NCBI RefSeq assembly: GCF_012290005.1
Contig: NZ_JAAXMS010000003.1
Location: 434,001-498,000 of the forward strand
Length of the DNA stretch: 64,000 bases
Origin: Crateriforma spongiae
Lineage (GTDB): Bacteria > Planctomycetota > Planctomycetia > Pirellulales > Pirellulaceae
Direction of reading: 5' to 3'
Shown here: positions 1 to 7,522 of the stretch, one piece after another
Numbering within the stretch: position 1 is the first letter of the stretch
How the letters are laid out: each line of letters begins with the position of its first letter
Program-made: the position numbers and the translations under genes
Notes under the pieces: model-generated
The model's database searches: none
What the model saw: only the letters and a program-made list of their open reading frames with translations
What the model was told of the DNA's origin: nothing

Positions 1-231
1 CGGATGCCCCGTGTCGATCAGCTTTTTGGACACACTGACCGAGTCACCTTGGGCGGCGAAGGTGTCGGCCGCACGCTGGCGGTGGTGCCGGCTGAGGGTC
101 TTGCGGGTTCCCGGCCAGCGGATACGAAGTCGTACCGCGGTGGTCTCCGCCTGCAATCGATCGGCGGGCGTCCGAGTCGATTGCGGGGACTCCGTCGGGG
201 TGACCGGTGTCAAAGTGGTCGTGGTGGTCAT
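1..231 (-). CDS. Unrecognised protein, N-terminal 77 residues, cut by the left window edge
   Basis: The frame opens with an ATG at 231 and stays open to base 1, so the C-terminus is outside the window. The visible part begins with a Thr-rich stretch (MTTTTTLTP), then a basic segment with RIRWPG and KTLSRHH, and ends with VSVSKKLIDTGHP. I cannot assign a family. It is the last visible gene of the minus-strand series that starts with the DUF1257 gene, and a hairpin with a U-rich tail separates it from the lipoprotein gene before it. Codon use and strand fit a real gene; function is unknown. Confidence 0.6.
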   Translation of the reverse strand, partial: MTTTTTLTPVTPTESPQSTRTPADRLQAETTAVRLRIRWPGTRKTLSRHHRQRAADTFAAQGDSVSVSKKLIDTGHP

Positions 232-261
232 GTTTCGATTTCCAGTGGAAGCATCAAGGCA

Positions 262-306
262 ATAAGAAACGCCCGGCTCGCTTTGGAAAACAAGGCAAAC
301 CGGGCG
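262..306 (-). terminator. Hairpin with U-rich tail between lipoprotein gene and the edge gene
   Basis: On the minus strand CGCCCGG (306-300) pairs with CCGGGCG (276-270), and the transcript then reads UUUCUUAUU. The loop is long (23 nt) with some internal pairing. It may be a rho-independent terminator or an attenuator, since another gene of the same strand starts 39 bp further on. Confidence 0.45.
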
Positions 307-347
307 TCGCAACAAGGTGGGAGAAAGAACACTCCGCACACGCGGAG

Positions 348-773
348 TCATTCCAGTCGTCGGGTCCGTTTCGGATCGACCAAGAGTTGGGGCGAATCGT
401 TGGACAGGTCATCAATCAGTGCGTCACAGATCGCACCCTCGGCCGGTTCGCGTGGTTTAGGCCAGAGCAGAACACCGATCAAAATCAGCGGAAGGCAGCA
501 GGCCAACAACGCGACGGATCCGCCGATCGCCTGAGCGATGATCGGATCGCTGCGTTCGCGTTCATCCCATCGCCGCCGGTCGGCCTCCAGTTCGTCACGC
601 CGTGCGTTCAGGTCGTCGGTCTGTCGAAGCAGGGTTTGTCGTTCGTCGACCACGGACGCCTGGACGTCCAACACAGAGTCGACTTGGGACTGGGTCAGCC
701 CAGACGGTTCGTCCAGGCACCCGATTGAACCCATCGCTAACAGACTAAGCGTGAGCAGGATCGTCGCTCGCAT
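348..773 (-). CDS. Predicted lipoprotein with coiled coil and one membrane segment
   Basis: About 141 residues. The N-terminus is a lipoprotein signal, with lipobox LAMGSIGC and the acylated Cys near residue 19. A Gln/Glu/Arg-rich stretch (roughly residues 30-80, with TLLRQTDDLNARRDEL) looks like coiled coil. A hydrophobic segment with ALLACCLPLILIGVLLW follows, then an acidic tail. The first in-frame codon is TTG at 785; I chose the second ATG (773) because GAGG lies 6 nt before it, and ATG 776 is also possible. The start overlaps the end of the upstream small membrane protein by 29 bp, so the two are probably translationally coupled. The layout suggests an envelope-spanning or phage-spanin-like protein, which is only a guess. 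Confidence 0.6.
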   Translation of the reverse strand: MRATILLTLSLLAMGSIGCLDEPSGLTQSQVDSVLDVQASVVDERQTLLRQTDDLNARRDELEADRRRWDERERSDPIIAQAIGGSVALLACCLPLILIGVLLWPKPREPAEGAICDALIDDLSNDSPQLLVDPKRTRRLE

Positions 774-963
774 CATCGTCCTCAACTTGAAAAGGGGGCT
801 GGGAGTCGGTCGAGATCACACGATGAAGTAGATTCATCAACGTCAATCGTCTCCGACGTTCGGTCATCGCGACCCACAGGGCGACTGCTAACGCGAAGGC
901 CAGCAGCAGCACCAGGATCAGGGAAAGTTGCAAGGTTTGGACTCCTTCAAAAGGGCTTATCAT
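745..963 (-). CDS. Small single-pass membrane protein
   Basis: 72 residues: a short N-terminus, one long hydrophobic helix (about residues 12-33, LSLILVLLLAFALAVALWVA), a basic cluster ERRRRL that predicts a cytoplasmic C-terminus, and an acidic tail. It starts 30 bp after the AAA ATPase stop and its end overlaps the lipoprotein gene, so it sits inside the operon. No family recognised. Small size makes the call moderate; position and overlap are the main support. Confidence 0.5.
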   Translation of the reverse strand: MISPFEGVQTLQLSLILVLLLAFALAVALWVAMTERRRRLTLMNLLHRVISTDSQPPFQVEDDDASDDPAHA

Positions 964-993
964 CGAGGTCGAACGGAACCAATCCGCAGACCG

Positions 994-2478
994 TTAATTC
1001 AGCGAAGGCTTGGAAGAAACACCCCGACGGCGTTTCGGCTGGGCCGACGCCGGGTGGCGATAGACGCCACCGACATCGGCGGATAAACAACGTCCGCTGG
1101 CCCATTGACGTAGCGACTCGATCGCTTCGCCTGAGGTGGCGGCAATCGGAACGATGTGCCGGGCGGCTTCGACCAACGTCAGTTGCAACAACGCCGCCAA
1201 GCGACAACAAGCCAAGATCTCCGCACCGGTCCAATCCCGGTCTTCGGGACAGGGCTGTGCGTCGTCGATGGCAAATCGCTGTCGATACAGTGTCCAGATG
1301 GCGTCCTTCTGCTCCCGGCCGGGAAGGTCAAGAAAGAACACGCCGTCGAACCGCTCGGCACGGCTGAATTCCGGCGGCAAGCGGCGAACATCGTTGGCCG
1401 TGCACACGACGAATGCATCGGATGTGTGGTCGTTCAGCCAAGTCAGAAAGGTGCCGAACATCCGTGAAGCCACGCCACCATCGTTGACACCGCCTTGGAT
1501 GCCGGCGAAGGCTTTCTCGACCTCATCGATCATCACCACACAAGGTGCCATCGCGTCGATGGTCGCCAGGGCCTGTCGGGTACGTTCTTCGGATTGTCCG
1601 ACAAGGGACCCCAACAGACTGCCGACGTCCAAGATCAACACGGGGCGACCGGTCTCGGCACCCAGTGTTTTACAAAAAGCGGACTTGCCACATCCCGGTG
1701 GCGAAAGCAGCAAGACGCCCTTGGCCGGCACTTGCCTCGGTCCCCCATTGCCGATCGCTCGACGGGTGAACGACTTCAATGCATCCAGGCCACCGAGTTG
1801 GTCGAAGCGTTCTTGTCCACGGTGCAGCGACAGAAGTCCGCCGTCCCGCAGTGTTTGGGTCTTCAGCTCCCACAACGTATCGGGCTGCAGTCGACCGTGA
1901 CGGACCAGCGAGAGTGCGAACGCGTTCTCCGCTTCCAATCGGGTCAATCCGGCGGCTGCATCGATGACGCGTTGCAAGTCATTGCCAGCGGGCATTTCAC
2001 CCGACTCGGTGGCCGTTCCGGCGGCGATCGCTTGCAACTGTTCCCGATCGGGCAATTCGTGATCGATGACAACGAACAATCGCTGCAGTTCGATCGGCAA
2101 TTGAACCAATGGGGCAAGGATCACCAGGATCGTCCGTCGCGTCCTACCTTCGGCGACCGCGCGGGCGACCGCTTGGATGATCTCGGGCGACTGAAGAAAA
2201 CGATGAAAGTTCTTCAAGATCAGCAGCGAAGCGGAATGCTCATCGGCCAACGCTGAAAGAACGTGGACGGCTGAAAGTGGGTCAGCCGCCTCGGCTTGCA
2301 GCGGTGAGTCCGAAGCCGAGCGTAGGCCTCGGTCGATGTCCCAAATCGCCAACGTCCATTGCTGGTCGCGGCACAGCGTGGACATCTCGGCAATGGCGTC
2401 GTCGTGTTCGTGACTTCGGATCCAGATGCCGGAAAAGCACGCCTGGACCCTTTCACGAACGGGGTCGGTAAGTGTCAT
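994..2478 (-). CDS. AAA ATPase of the Ycf46 type
   Basis: 494 residues. The N-terminal half (1-220) matches the non-catalytic half of Ycf46-like ATPases. The AAA module follows: Walker A PPGCGKS at 260-266, Walker B MIDEV at 316-320, a second-region stretch SRMFGTFLTWL, and RFDGVFFLDLP with the arginine-finger region. These match Ycf46, known from cyanobacteria, plastids and several other bacteria and without a settled function. Start ATG 2478 has AAGGAA 8 nt upstream. DUF2997 and DUF1257 genes lie upstream, which is also a cyanobacterial association (Ycf35 is DUF1257). Role inferred only as an ATP-driven remodeller of a partner protein, perhaps encoded in the same cluster. A hairpin terminator or attenuator sits just before it. 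Confidence 0.85.
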   Translation of the reverse strand: MTLTDPVRERVQACFSGIWIRSHEHDDAIAEMSTLCRDQQWTLAIWDIDRGLRSASDSPLQAEAADPLSAVHVLSALADEHSASLLILKNFHRFLQSPEIIQAVARAVAEGRTRRTILVILAPLVQLPIELQRLFVVIDHELPDREQLQAIAAGTATESGEMPAGNDLQRVIDAAAGLTRLEAENAFALSLVRHGRLQPDTLWELKTQTLRDGGLLSLHRGQERFDQLGGLDALKSFTRRAIGNGGPRQVPAKGVLLLSPPGCGKSAFCKTLGAETGRPVLILDVGSLLGSLVGQSEERTRQALATIDAMAPCVVMIDEVEKAFAGIQGGVNDGGVASRMFGTFLTWLNDHTSDAFVVCTANDVRRLPPEFSRAERFDGVFFLDLPGREQKDAIWTLYRQRFAIDDAQPCPEDRDWTGAEILACCRLAALLQLTLVEAARHIVPIAATSGEAIESLRQWASGRCLSADVGGVYRHPASAQPKRRRGVSSKPSLN

Positions 2479-2507
2479 CTATCGTGATTCCTTTTGTAGC
2501 AAGGTGG

Positions 2508-2555
2508 ATAAATTCAAAAGAAAAGCCCGGCAAGCAAATCAATGTTGCCGGGCTT
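2508..2555 (-). terminator. Strong rho-independent-type hairpin after the DUF2997 gene
   Basis: On the minus strand AAGCCCGGCAA (2555-2545) pairs perfectly with TTGCCGGGCTT (2533-2523) around an 11-nt loop, followed by UUCUUUUGAAUUU. The stem overlaps the last codons of DUF2997. Only about 45 bp remain before the AAA ATPase start, so this may attenuate rather than fully stop transcription, or the ATPase gene may have a promoter inside DUF2997. Confidence 0.7.
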
Positions 2556-2730
2556 GCTGTGACTGGGTCGCGTTCGTTTGGAAAAACTCGGCAGTCTTGG
2601 TTTCGTCGACGGCTTTGCCGAGAGTCTGCCGAAGGAACCGACTCGCTTCTTGGCAATCCCGGCCGACAAAGCCGTGGGCCTGCAGTCGAACCGAACCGTC
2701 CGGCGCGACCGTGATCTCGATCGTCTTCAT
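2539..2730 (-). CDS. DUF2997 family protein
   Basis: 63 residues, the usual size of DUF2997. The N-terminus MKTIEITVAPDGSV is typical: a short beta hairpin, then GFVGRDCQEASRFL with a conserved Cys and a Lys/Thr-rich end. The start codon overlaps the DUF1257 stop (ATGA, 2727-2730), showing translational coupling. DUF2997 is commonly next to DUF1257/Ycf35 genes in cyanobacteria and other bacteria. Function unknown. Confidence 0.8.
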   Translation of the reverse strand: MKTIEITVAPDGSVRLQAHGFVGRDCQEASRFLRQTLGKAVDETKTAEFFQTNATQSQQARQH

Positions 2731-3110
2731 GTGGAACCGCCTTCAGACGCGGTACCGACGCCGATCGTCAGCCGGATGGAACCGTCTGCCAGCGTTTGTT
2801 CCTGCACGGCGTGTCCGCTGCGTCTGGCTTCCAATGTGGCTTTTTCGACGGCATAGGCTTGCAGGAATTCGTCCAACCGCTGAGGCGCCCCCCATTTGCC
2901 GTTGTAGTTGTCGAAGCGGCCTTGGCCGGTCTTCAGGTCGAACACGGCGGGGTACCGCCAGTCTTGCAAACGCACGGCCAGGCCGTGCACTGTTTCGCTA
3001 AACAACTTGACATCACCGACGAACGGCTGTGGTAAACGCAAACGGCGGCAGCCGGCCTTTGCCGCGACGACGTCGCGGACTTGAGTCTCAATTGTCACCA
3101 CGTGTGACAT
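2727..3110 (-). CDS. DUF1257 (Ycf35-like) protein
   Basis: 127 residues from ATG 3110, chosen over the longer frame (to 3161) because MSHVVTIETQVRD is the typical family start and GGGGAG precedes it by about 10 nt. Further family-like parts are the stretch around FDLKTGQGRFDNYNGKWG and the C-terminal half rich in Thr/Arg. DUF1257 includes plastid Ycf35; function unknown. It is the first gene of the visible operon: DUF1257, DUF2997, Ycf46-like ATPase, small membrane protein, lipoprotein, edge gene. The stop overlaps the next start by 4 bp. Confidence 0.8.
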   Translation of the reverse strand: MSHVVTIETQVRDVVAAKAGCRRLRLPQPFVGDVKLFSETVHGLAVRLQDWRYPAVFDLKTGQGRFDNYNGKWGAPQRLDEFLQAYAVEKATLEARRSGHAVQEQTLADGSIRLTIGVGTASEGGST

Positions 3111-3400
3111 GCGTGAGTCTCCCCAATTAATAAAAGAAAGTGTGGCAAGATGAGCCACCACGCAGGAGCTACATCGCTCCCGTCTCCTCTATGTAGCGCT
3201 TTTGGGGCGAAAATTAAGGCTTGTCGTCACAGAGCTTCGGACACCTTGCAGATCATTCAAGGTGGGGAAATGAAAAGGCAGCGCTGCACGAATATCCGAC
3301 ACGTGTTTCGTTCCAATTGGGGAACGAGACAAAAGCTCGTCAAGAGCCGTGTGTTGTCCTAGGCAAACAAATCCATTGGCCCTAGGGCACGTTTCCAATC
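3111..3400. other. Intergenic region upstream of the DUF1257 operon
   Basis: 290 bp without a convincing gene. It must hold the operon promoter. A 7-bp inverted repeat, TCGTTCC (3308-3314) and GGAACGA (3321-3327) around a 6-nt spacer, could be an operator. CCTAGG occurs near 3358 and 3381. No clear -35/-10 pair could be picked out by eye. Confidence 0.4.
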
Positions 3401-4144
3401 TTAGGATGGGCGTTCGCCAGACACGATGCGTTGCATCTTCTTAATTCGGTCGTAAGCGTCGTCGATCAGCGGGCGCAGTACCCGTAAGTCGTTCTCAACG
3501 GATTCCAAAGAGGCAGCGAATTCGTCCATATTGACGACATGTTGAAGTCGCTCCATAAACTTTGGATCGGCAATGATTTCAAGCTGCTCTTTGCTTTCCG
3601 CCAAAGCACGATGAGCGACTTTAATTACGTTCCCTGGGATCGGTGGCCGCTTCAATTTCGGTTTGCGGGATTTAACCAGGTCCAGCAACTTGGCGTGCGA
3701 TAGTTTTCCAGCGACGATTCGACGTAACAGTTCCAGCCGCTCCTTTCGTGCGGAAATCTTGGCGAGTGTCGCCATAATCTGCCAGCCGATCGAGCGTTTG
3801 CTGTCACACGCCATGTCTATTTCAAACTGATCAAAGACGGCAAGTCGACGTATTCCCGCGTTGTATGCCCGAAACAGGTCGCCCGAATCAGACGGGATTT
3901 CCCACGATCGCTTCTTCGTCACGGCCATTGCAATTGTATTGTTAACCGCCAAGCGGACCGCTGGATCATGGCCAGTTGCCGCCAGTAGCGCAGCTGCTTC
4001 GCAAGCGATCTGGTAAACATCGGCAAGCGTGCCTGCCTCGTAAAGCCGTATCCACTTGGAAAGATGTTGGGTTGCGTGGACGTACTTGTACTCTCGCGAC
4101 TTGCCGATAAGTTCGCCGAGGTACAGATCATCATTCAGGGCCAT
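3401..4144 (-). CDS. Unrecognised 247-aa helical protein
   Basis: Starts MALNDDLYLG and ends VSGERPS. The sequence is rich in alternating hydrophobic and charged residues and reads as all-helical, with a basic middle part (KLLDLVKSRKPKLKRPP) and a C-terminal amphipathic helix. No signal peptide or membrane segment. The start has no good Shine-Dalgarno. It lies 370 bp left of the attachment repeat, between the repeat and the DUF1257 operon, and points the same way. I see no recombinase motifs in it, which matters because the left neighbour of the repeat could have been an integrase. Function unknown. Confidence 0.6.
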   Translation of the reverse strand: MALNDDLYLGELIGKSREYKYVHATQHLSKWIRLYEAGTLADVYQIACEAAALLAATGHDPAVRLAVNNTIAMAVTKKRSWEIPSDSGDLFRAYNAGIRRLAVFDQFEIDMACDSKRSIGWQIMATLAKISARKERLELLRRIVAGKLSHAKLLDLVKSRKPKLKRPPIPGNVIKVAHRALAESKEQLEIIADPKFMERLQHVVNMDEFAASLESVENDLRVLRPLIDDAYDRIKKMQRIVSGERPS

Positions 4145-4511
4145 GGAGATTAGCCGTTTGGCAAGAATGTCGGCAATGAAAGTAAGTTCGTACTAAGTGC
4201 CTCCGTATCTTAGCGTCCGCAGACGCCTCGGGGCACCCGGAGAGGCAATGGCCAAGAAGGAGTCGGCAGAGAGGCCGGGATTGATGTCGAACTTCAGGCC
4301 GACTTGCTGGCATTTGCGCTAGCGAGTCGCAGTCGTTGCGTTGTGTACGTGCGAGATCTCGGTGTGTCGAAAACTGGCAAAATTGGGGTGGCGAAAGATC
4401 AAAAAAACGACATTAGGTGCAGCAGATGCCAAGCGAATTTGGTAGGTTCGGCTGCGTGAACAGCGGGTTTTCAGCAGAAAAACCGGGGTTTGCTAAGGGA
4501 AAAGATGGTCC
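4145..4511. other. Intergenic stretch left of the attachment repeat
   Basis: 367 bp with no supported gene. I searched it for the missing 5' half of tRNA-Pro (acceptor CGGGGCG plus a D-arm) and found none. AT content seems raised around 4360-4420. Confidence 0.5.
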
Positions 4512-4557
4512 GTTCGGGACGTAGAGGTCGCTAGTTCGAATCTAGTCGCCCCGACTT
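4512..4557 (+). repeat. Left attachment repeat: 3' part of tRNA-Pro(CGG)
   Basis: 46 bp identical to 14697-14742. It reads as anticodon loop TTCGGGA (anticodon CGG, G37), anticodon stem 3' strand CGTAG, variable loop, a T-arm with 5-bp stem around TTCGAAT, and acceptor strand CGCCCCG plus A. The 5' half of the tRNA is not in front of it, and anticodon-stem pairing breaks after two base pairs, so this is not a functional tRNA. It marks the left end of the element. Confidence 0.85.
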
Positions 4558-4585
4558 TCTAAGTCGTTTAGCTTCAACGACTTAC

Positions 4586-4670
4586 GGGCCTTCCGAGACA
4601 GGCCCGAATTGGCCGGTTTGGTCCAGGCCTTTCTCTAGGCCCTCGCGGGCCTTCGGTACGGCGGGCCTAA
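4586..4670. repeat. Cluster of GGGCCT/AGGCCC motifs at the left element end
   Basis: At least five copies of GGGCCT(T/A) or its complement lie at about 4586, 4600, 4636, 4647 and 4664, the last one GGGCCTAA. The same motif clusters just inside the right end (14567-14655). Tyrosine integrases often bind short arm-type repeats inside both element ends, so these are candidate arm sites. Confidence 0.45.
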
Positions 4671-4954
4671 ATTTGTTTAGGGCTGGGCACCTCCGGCACG
4701 TGCCACTCCTCGGTATCCAAGCCGAATCGTCGTGCCGCTTCCGTCTCCTCCGACCAACCGGCCCGGATCTCCGCCGCCGCCCTCGCAATCTCCTCGGGGG
4801 GCGGGCAATAGGTCACCGAGTCAATTTCGGCTTGCGTAGGCCCCCCAGCAGCGTGCCTCGCATCGTTTCGGGGTGGACACAACGGCGGAGCCATGGGCCG
4901 TGCCGAGCGACGGGGAAACCGCCGCCCAGAGGTGACGGGTTTCGCCCGGATCAT
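4667..4954 (-). CDS. Small hypothetical protein at the left element end
   Basis: 95 residues from ATG 4954, whose A-T-G shares a base with the TGA of the upstream gene (TGATG-type coupling). The N-terminal 35 residues are Arg/Pro-rich. The C-terminal part is more typical of a folded small protein: PPPEEIARAAAEIRAGWS followed by ETEAARRFGLDTEEW, a helix with a conserved-looking W-S pair. Similar short 'EIARAAAEIRAGW' proteins occur in planctomycetes, as far as I recall. The start could instead be the internal ATG at 4894. Function unknown. Confidence 0.5.
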   Translation of the reverse strand: MIRAKPVTSGRRFPRRSARPMAPPLCPPRNDARHAAGGPTQAEIDSVTYCPPPEEIARAAAEIRAGWSEETEAARRFGLDTEEWHVPEVPSPKQI

Positions 4955-5439
4955 CACTTCCACTCCGGGATCTCGGGCAACCGGCGGTTGATCTCAACCC
5001 GTTCTTCGGCGGCACGTTGTTGGGCTTCAAGTTGAAGGCGCTCCCGGTGGCGGGCTTGTTGCCACTCGGGCAATCGCTCCTGCTTGATTATGATCATCCG
5101 GTCCAGTCGTTCAATATTCTTGGACCAAGCCTTGAGCTTCTCATAAGCCTCGTCAGGCGTCCGGTAGTACGCAGGCGAATCCGCATAGATAGCCTCAAGA
5201 CCTTGCAGCCCCCGCCGGACCTTGCGCGAATACAGCTTGTACTCTTCGATCTTACGCAAAGCGTACTCAATGAATGCCCGACTTCGCTCGTGGGGATCAT
5301 TCGGGGCCTCTTGCATTAGGCCATGTTCATGGTGGAAGACAGCCCCGTTGGCGAACAGCGTTCGGGAGGTGGTGTCGTCGTACAGTCTCGCGCCGTTGCG
5401 GGCAAAGAACTCTTCTTGTGTTTCGACTACTCGTGGCAT
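4954..5439 (-). CDS. Hypothetical protein downstream of the large terminase gene
   Basis: 161 residues, start ATG 5439 with AGGAG 9 nt upstream. The C-terminal half (about 75-160) is strongly helical and charged, with KLKAWSKNIERLDRM and long Glu/Arg/Gln runs typical of coiled coil. The N-terminus includes FFARNGARLYDDTTSRTLFANGAV. It begins 12 bp after the terminase stop in the same direction, so it is co-transcribed with the packaging genes. No capsid, portal or head-completion family is recognisable. Confidence 0.6.
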   Translation of the reverse strand: MPRVVETQEEFFARNGARLYDDTTSRTLFANGAVFHHEHGLMQEAPNDPHERSRAFIEYALRKIEEYKLYSRKVRRGLQGLEAIYADSPAYYRTPDEAYEKLKAWSKNIERLDRMIIIKQERLPEWQQARHRERLQLEAQQRAAEERVEINRRLPEIPEWK

Positions 5440-5451
5440 AACAGCATTCTC

Positions 5452-6876
5452 CTAAAACATAGAAACAGTGGGGCGAGCCTTTCGACCCGCGATATCAAAT
5501 CCGACGTACAGCGCATTAACGAACGCAGACGCCAAGTCACCGTGCCCCGTTTCGTCGCGGGGACTCACGAGGCGAAATCCAAACGAACGTTCCTCGATTC
5601 GAAGATGAACCAGCTCATGCCTTAGCACCCGGTCTTCGTAGAGCGTCACGCGACGATCGGTAAAGGCTTCGATTAACCGCGAAGCCATGTCACGGAGATT
5701 CGCACCGCTGGGCACGACTGGTAACAAGTCAACTCGCCGGAGATCGTAGGAAAGACGCTGGGCGAGTAGTTCGGCCTGCCAAGGATCGTAGGCGATGGTG
5801 TCGAGACCATAGACTTGGCAACACCGCCTTAACTCTTGCTCTACGTCCATCAGATCGACGGTCTTTCCCGGTCGCGGTTTCCATCGCTTGGTGTGAAGCA
5901 ACCGGAACCGTTTCGCATTCGGCGTATCGTTTTCACCGATGCCCAGCACAGCGACAGCACTCGCGTCACGCTTCACCCCAAGGTCAACACCGGCAACGCA
6001 CGTATAGCCCCTCAGCCGATTCCCGATCGGGAAGGCTGCGCCGTCAAACGCGGCCTCGATATCCTCGCTCGTCAGGGCATCGCCGCCGCCGGTCGACCAT
6101 TCGTTCAACCACAGCCGAGCGAAAGACACACCCGGCAACAGTCGTCGCTGTTCGTCAAGTCGATCCTCCGTCATCCAAGAGGCTTCCGGGCCGTTAAGAC
6201 GGCGGAAGATCCAAGAAGAATCGGAGCGAATTGATTCCCTCAACTTCCATTGCCACGTTTCTTGCCACCCGGCATTTGCGATCCCGAACATCAGGCAATT
6301 CCGACGCTTCGCAGCCGAGGAAATGAGCGACGCCCACAACGCTTCGGATGAATCTCCCCAGTGCGTTATCTCGTCGAACACGATCGCATCGGGCAGAATC
6401 CCGTAAGAAGACCCAACGTCCGAAGTCTCAATGGCCAGGTAAGAATCGTAGCCAGGCGAATCCGAAACGTTCGTTACTCGGGCGCGATCAACTTGCAACC
6501 ACGCTCCCAACCAAGGATTCAACCGGGTCAACGTCAGTATCGCATCCCGGAGCAACATCGCTTGATCTTTGTCGGCGGCATAGGCATAAAGCCTCAATGG
6601 CCGAGTCGCGAACGCCAGCATGTACGTCACCACTACGGCGATGTCGGTTGTTTTGCTGTGGCCGCGGGGTCTTTCGAAGAACGCCCGCATTGTTTCAGGA
6701 CGCTTGCCGCGACCTAGGCACGCCATCACGAGAGGATCAAGCAACTTGTAGTCGTCACGCTGCCACGGGTCGGCGACATCTCCGAGGCGTCGAGGCGTAC
6801 CGTCAACGTCAACAACAAGTTCATCACGAAACGCAGCGGGATTCGAGGCATATAGCCTCAGCTTGTCAACGTTCAT
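5452..6876 (-). CDS. Phage terminase large subunit
   Basis: 474 residues from ATG 6876, chosen because GGAGGA lies 8 nt upstream; the frame is open further to 6966. A Walker A-like loop RPRGHSKTT is at 69-77 and Walker B AIVFDEI at 165-171, followed by THW as in terminase ATPases. The RNase H-like nuclease half starts near VAGVDLGVKRDAS (Asp about 298), continues with IAYDPWQ and ends with DETGHGDLASAF. These order as ATP motor then headful/cos nuclease, the enzyme that pumps DNA into a procapsid. The start overlaps the small-subunit stop by 11 bp. Notably no portal or capsid gene follows. Confidence 0.85.
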   Translation of the reverse strand: MNVDKLRLYASNPAAFRDELVVDVDGTPRRLGDVADPWQRDDYKLLDPLVMACLGRGKRPETMRAFFERPRGHSKTTDIAVVVTYMLAFATRPLRLYAYAADKDQAMLLRDAILTLTRLNPWLGAWLQVDRARVTNVSDSPGYDSYLAIETSDVGSSYGILPDAIVFDEITHWGDSSEALWASLISSAAKRRNCLMFGIANAGWQETWQWKLRESIRSDSSWIFRRLNGPEASWMTEDRLDEQRRLLPGVSFARLWLNEWSTGGGDALTSEDIEAAFDGAAFPIGNRLRGYTCVAGVDLGVKRDASAVAVLGIGENDTPNAKRFRLLHTKRWKPRPGKTVDLMDVEQELRRCCQVYGLDTIAYDPWQAELLAQRLSYDLRRVDLLPVVPSGANLRDMASRLIEAFTDRRVTLYEDRVLRHELVHLRIEERSFGFRLVSPRDETGHGDLASAFVNALYVGFDIAGRKARPTVSMF

Positions 6877-7303
6877 CGCTTCGGTCCTCCGGCGTATCAG
6901 CGGGTTCATACTCGACGTCAGCGGGAAGCTTCGCATACCAATTGAGGTCTGCGGGGGCACGGTCAAGACCGATGGTCTTGGCTAGTCCTGAGAGGGAATT
7001 CATAGCCTGGACCCAACGGCCAATCACTTCATCTGTTTCAAGTTCGCCGGAGATGACCTTTTGTTCTAGGTCTTGCAGAAGGGCCTCAAGAAAAACAAAT
7101 CGCTCGATGACTGCGTTGCGAACATGGGAAATCGCTCCCTCGCCCCCCAGGTCTCGAACAATCGACTCATAGTTAGATCGCAACTGTTTGGCGACGGCGT
7201 AACGAGCGTCAAGAGTCTCAAGAAAGCCGGTTGTGAATTTAGCTGGTAGCTTGTTTGGCTTATGGCTCTTGTTCTTTCGCGTGCCTTTAGATACTCGGGG
7301 CAT
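6866..7303 (-). CDS. Phage terminase small subunit-like protein
   Basis: 145 residues: a basic N-terminus (KGTRKNKSHKPNK), a central helical region with FVFLEALLQDLEQKV, then WVQAMNSLSGLAKTIGL, which is typical of P27/terminase small-subunit-like proteins, and an acidic tail. It directly precedes and overlaps the large terminase gene. The assignment rests on position plus this general pattern. Small subunits recognise the packaging site on DNA, so this gene may decide which DNA is packaged. Confidence 0.7.
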   Translation of the reverse strand: MPRVSKGTRKNKSHKPNKLPAKFTTGFLETLDARYAVAKQLRSNYESIVRDLGGEGAISHVRNAVIERFVFLEALLQDLEQKVISGELETDEVIGRWVQAMNSLSGLAKTIGLDRAPADLNWYAKLPADVEYEPADTPEDRSDER

Positions 7304-7522
7304 CGTCGGTCGGGCCTCCTCGATAGGCGTTGGGAATACACCTAGGGAATCTAAGACCGATCGGCCTCATGCGCTACTCGCATTTACTGGCTATCTTATG
7401 GGTATTTCGGGGGTACTTTGCTAGAGGCCCTAGGCCGTGCGGTAAGGCTTTCGGGCGATCCCCCAACGCCTCGTGCTTTACGCCCGGAAAGTCGTGCGAG
7501 ACGGTGCGATAGGTGCCTTATC
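7304..7522. other. Non-coding gap between terminase and recombinase genes
   Basis: 219 bp with no supported gene. It should contain the promoter for the small terminase gene. CCTAGG is present near 7430. No clear hairpin terminator for the serine recombinase was found. Confidence 0.35.

Noticed and set aside
1136-1900. Plus-strand 254-codon open frame
   Set aside because: Antisense shadow of the Ycf46-like ATPase, which has clear Walker motifs; no ribosome binding site or family pattern.
4512-4557. Possible intact tRNA-Pro gene
   Set aside because: Only anticodon arm to acceptor 3' strand is present; no D-arm or 5' acceptor strand precedes either copy.
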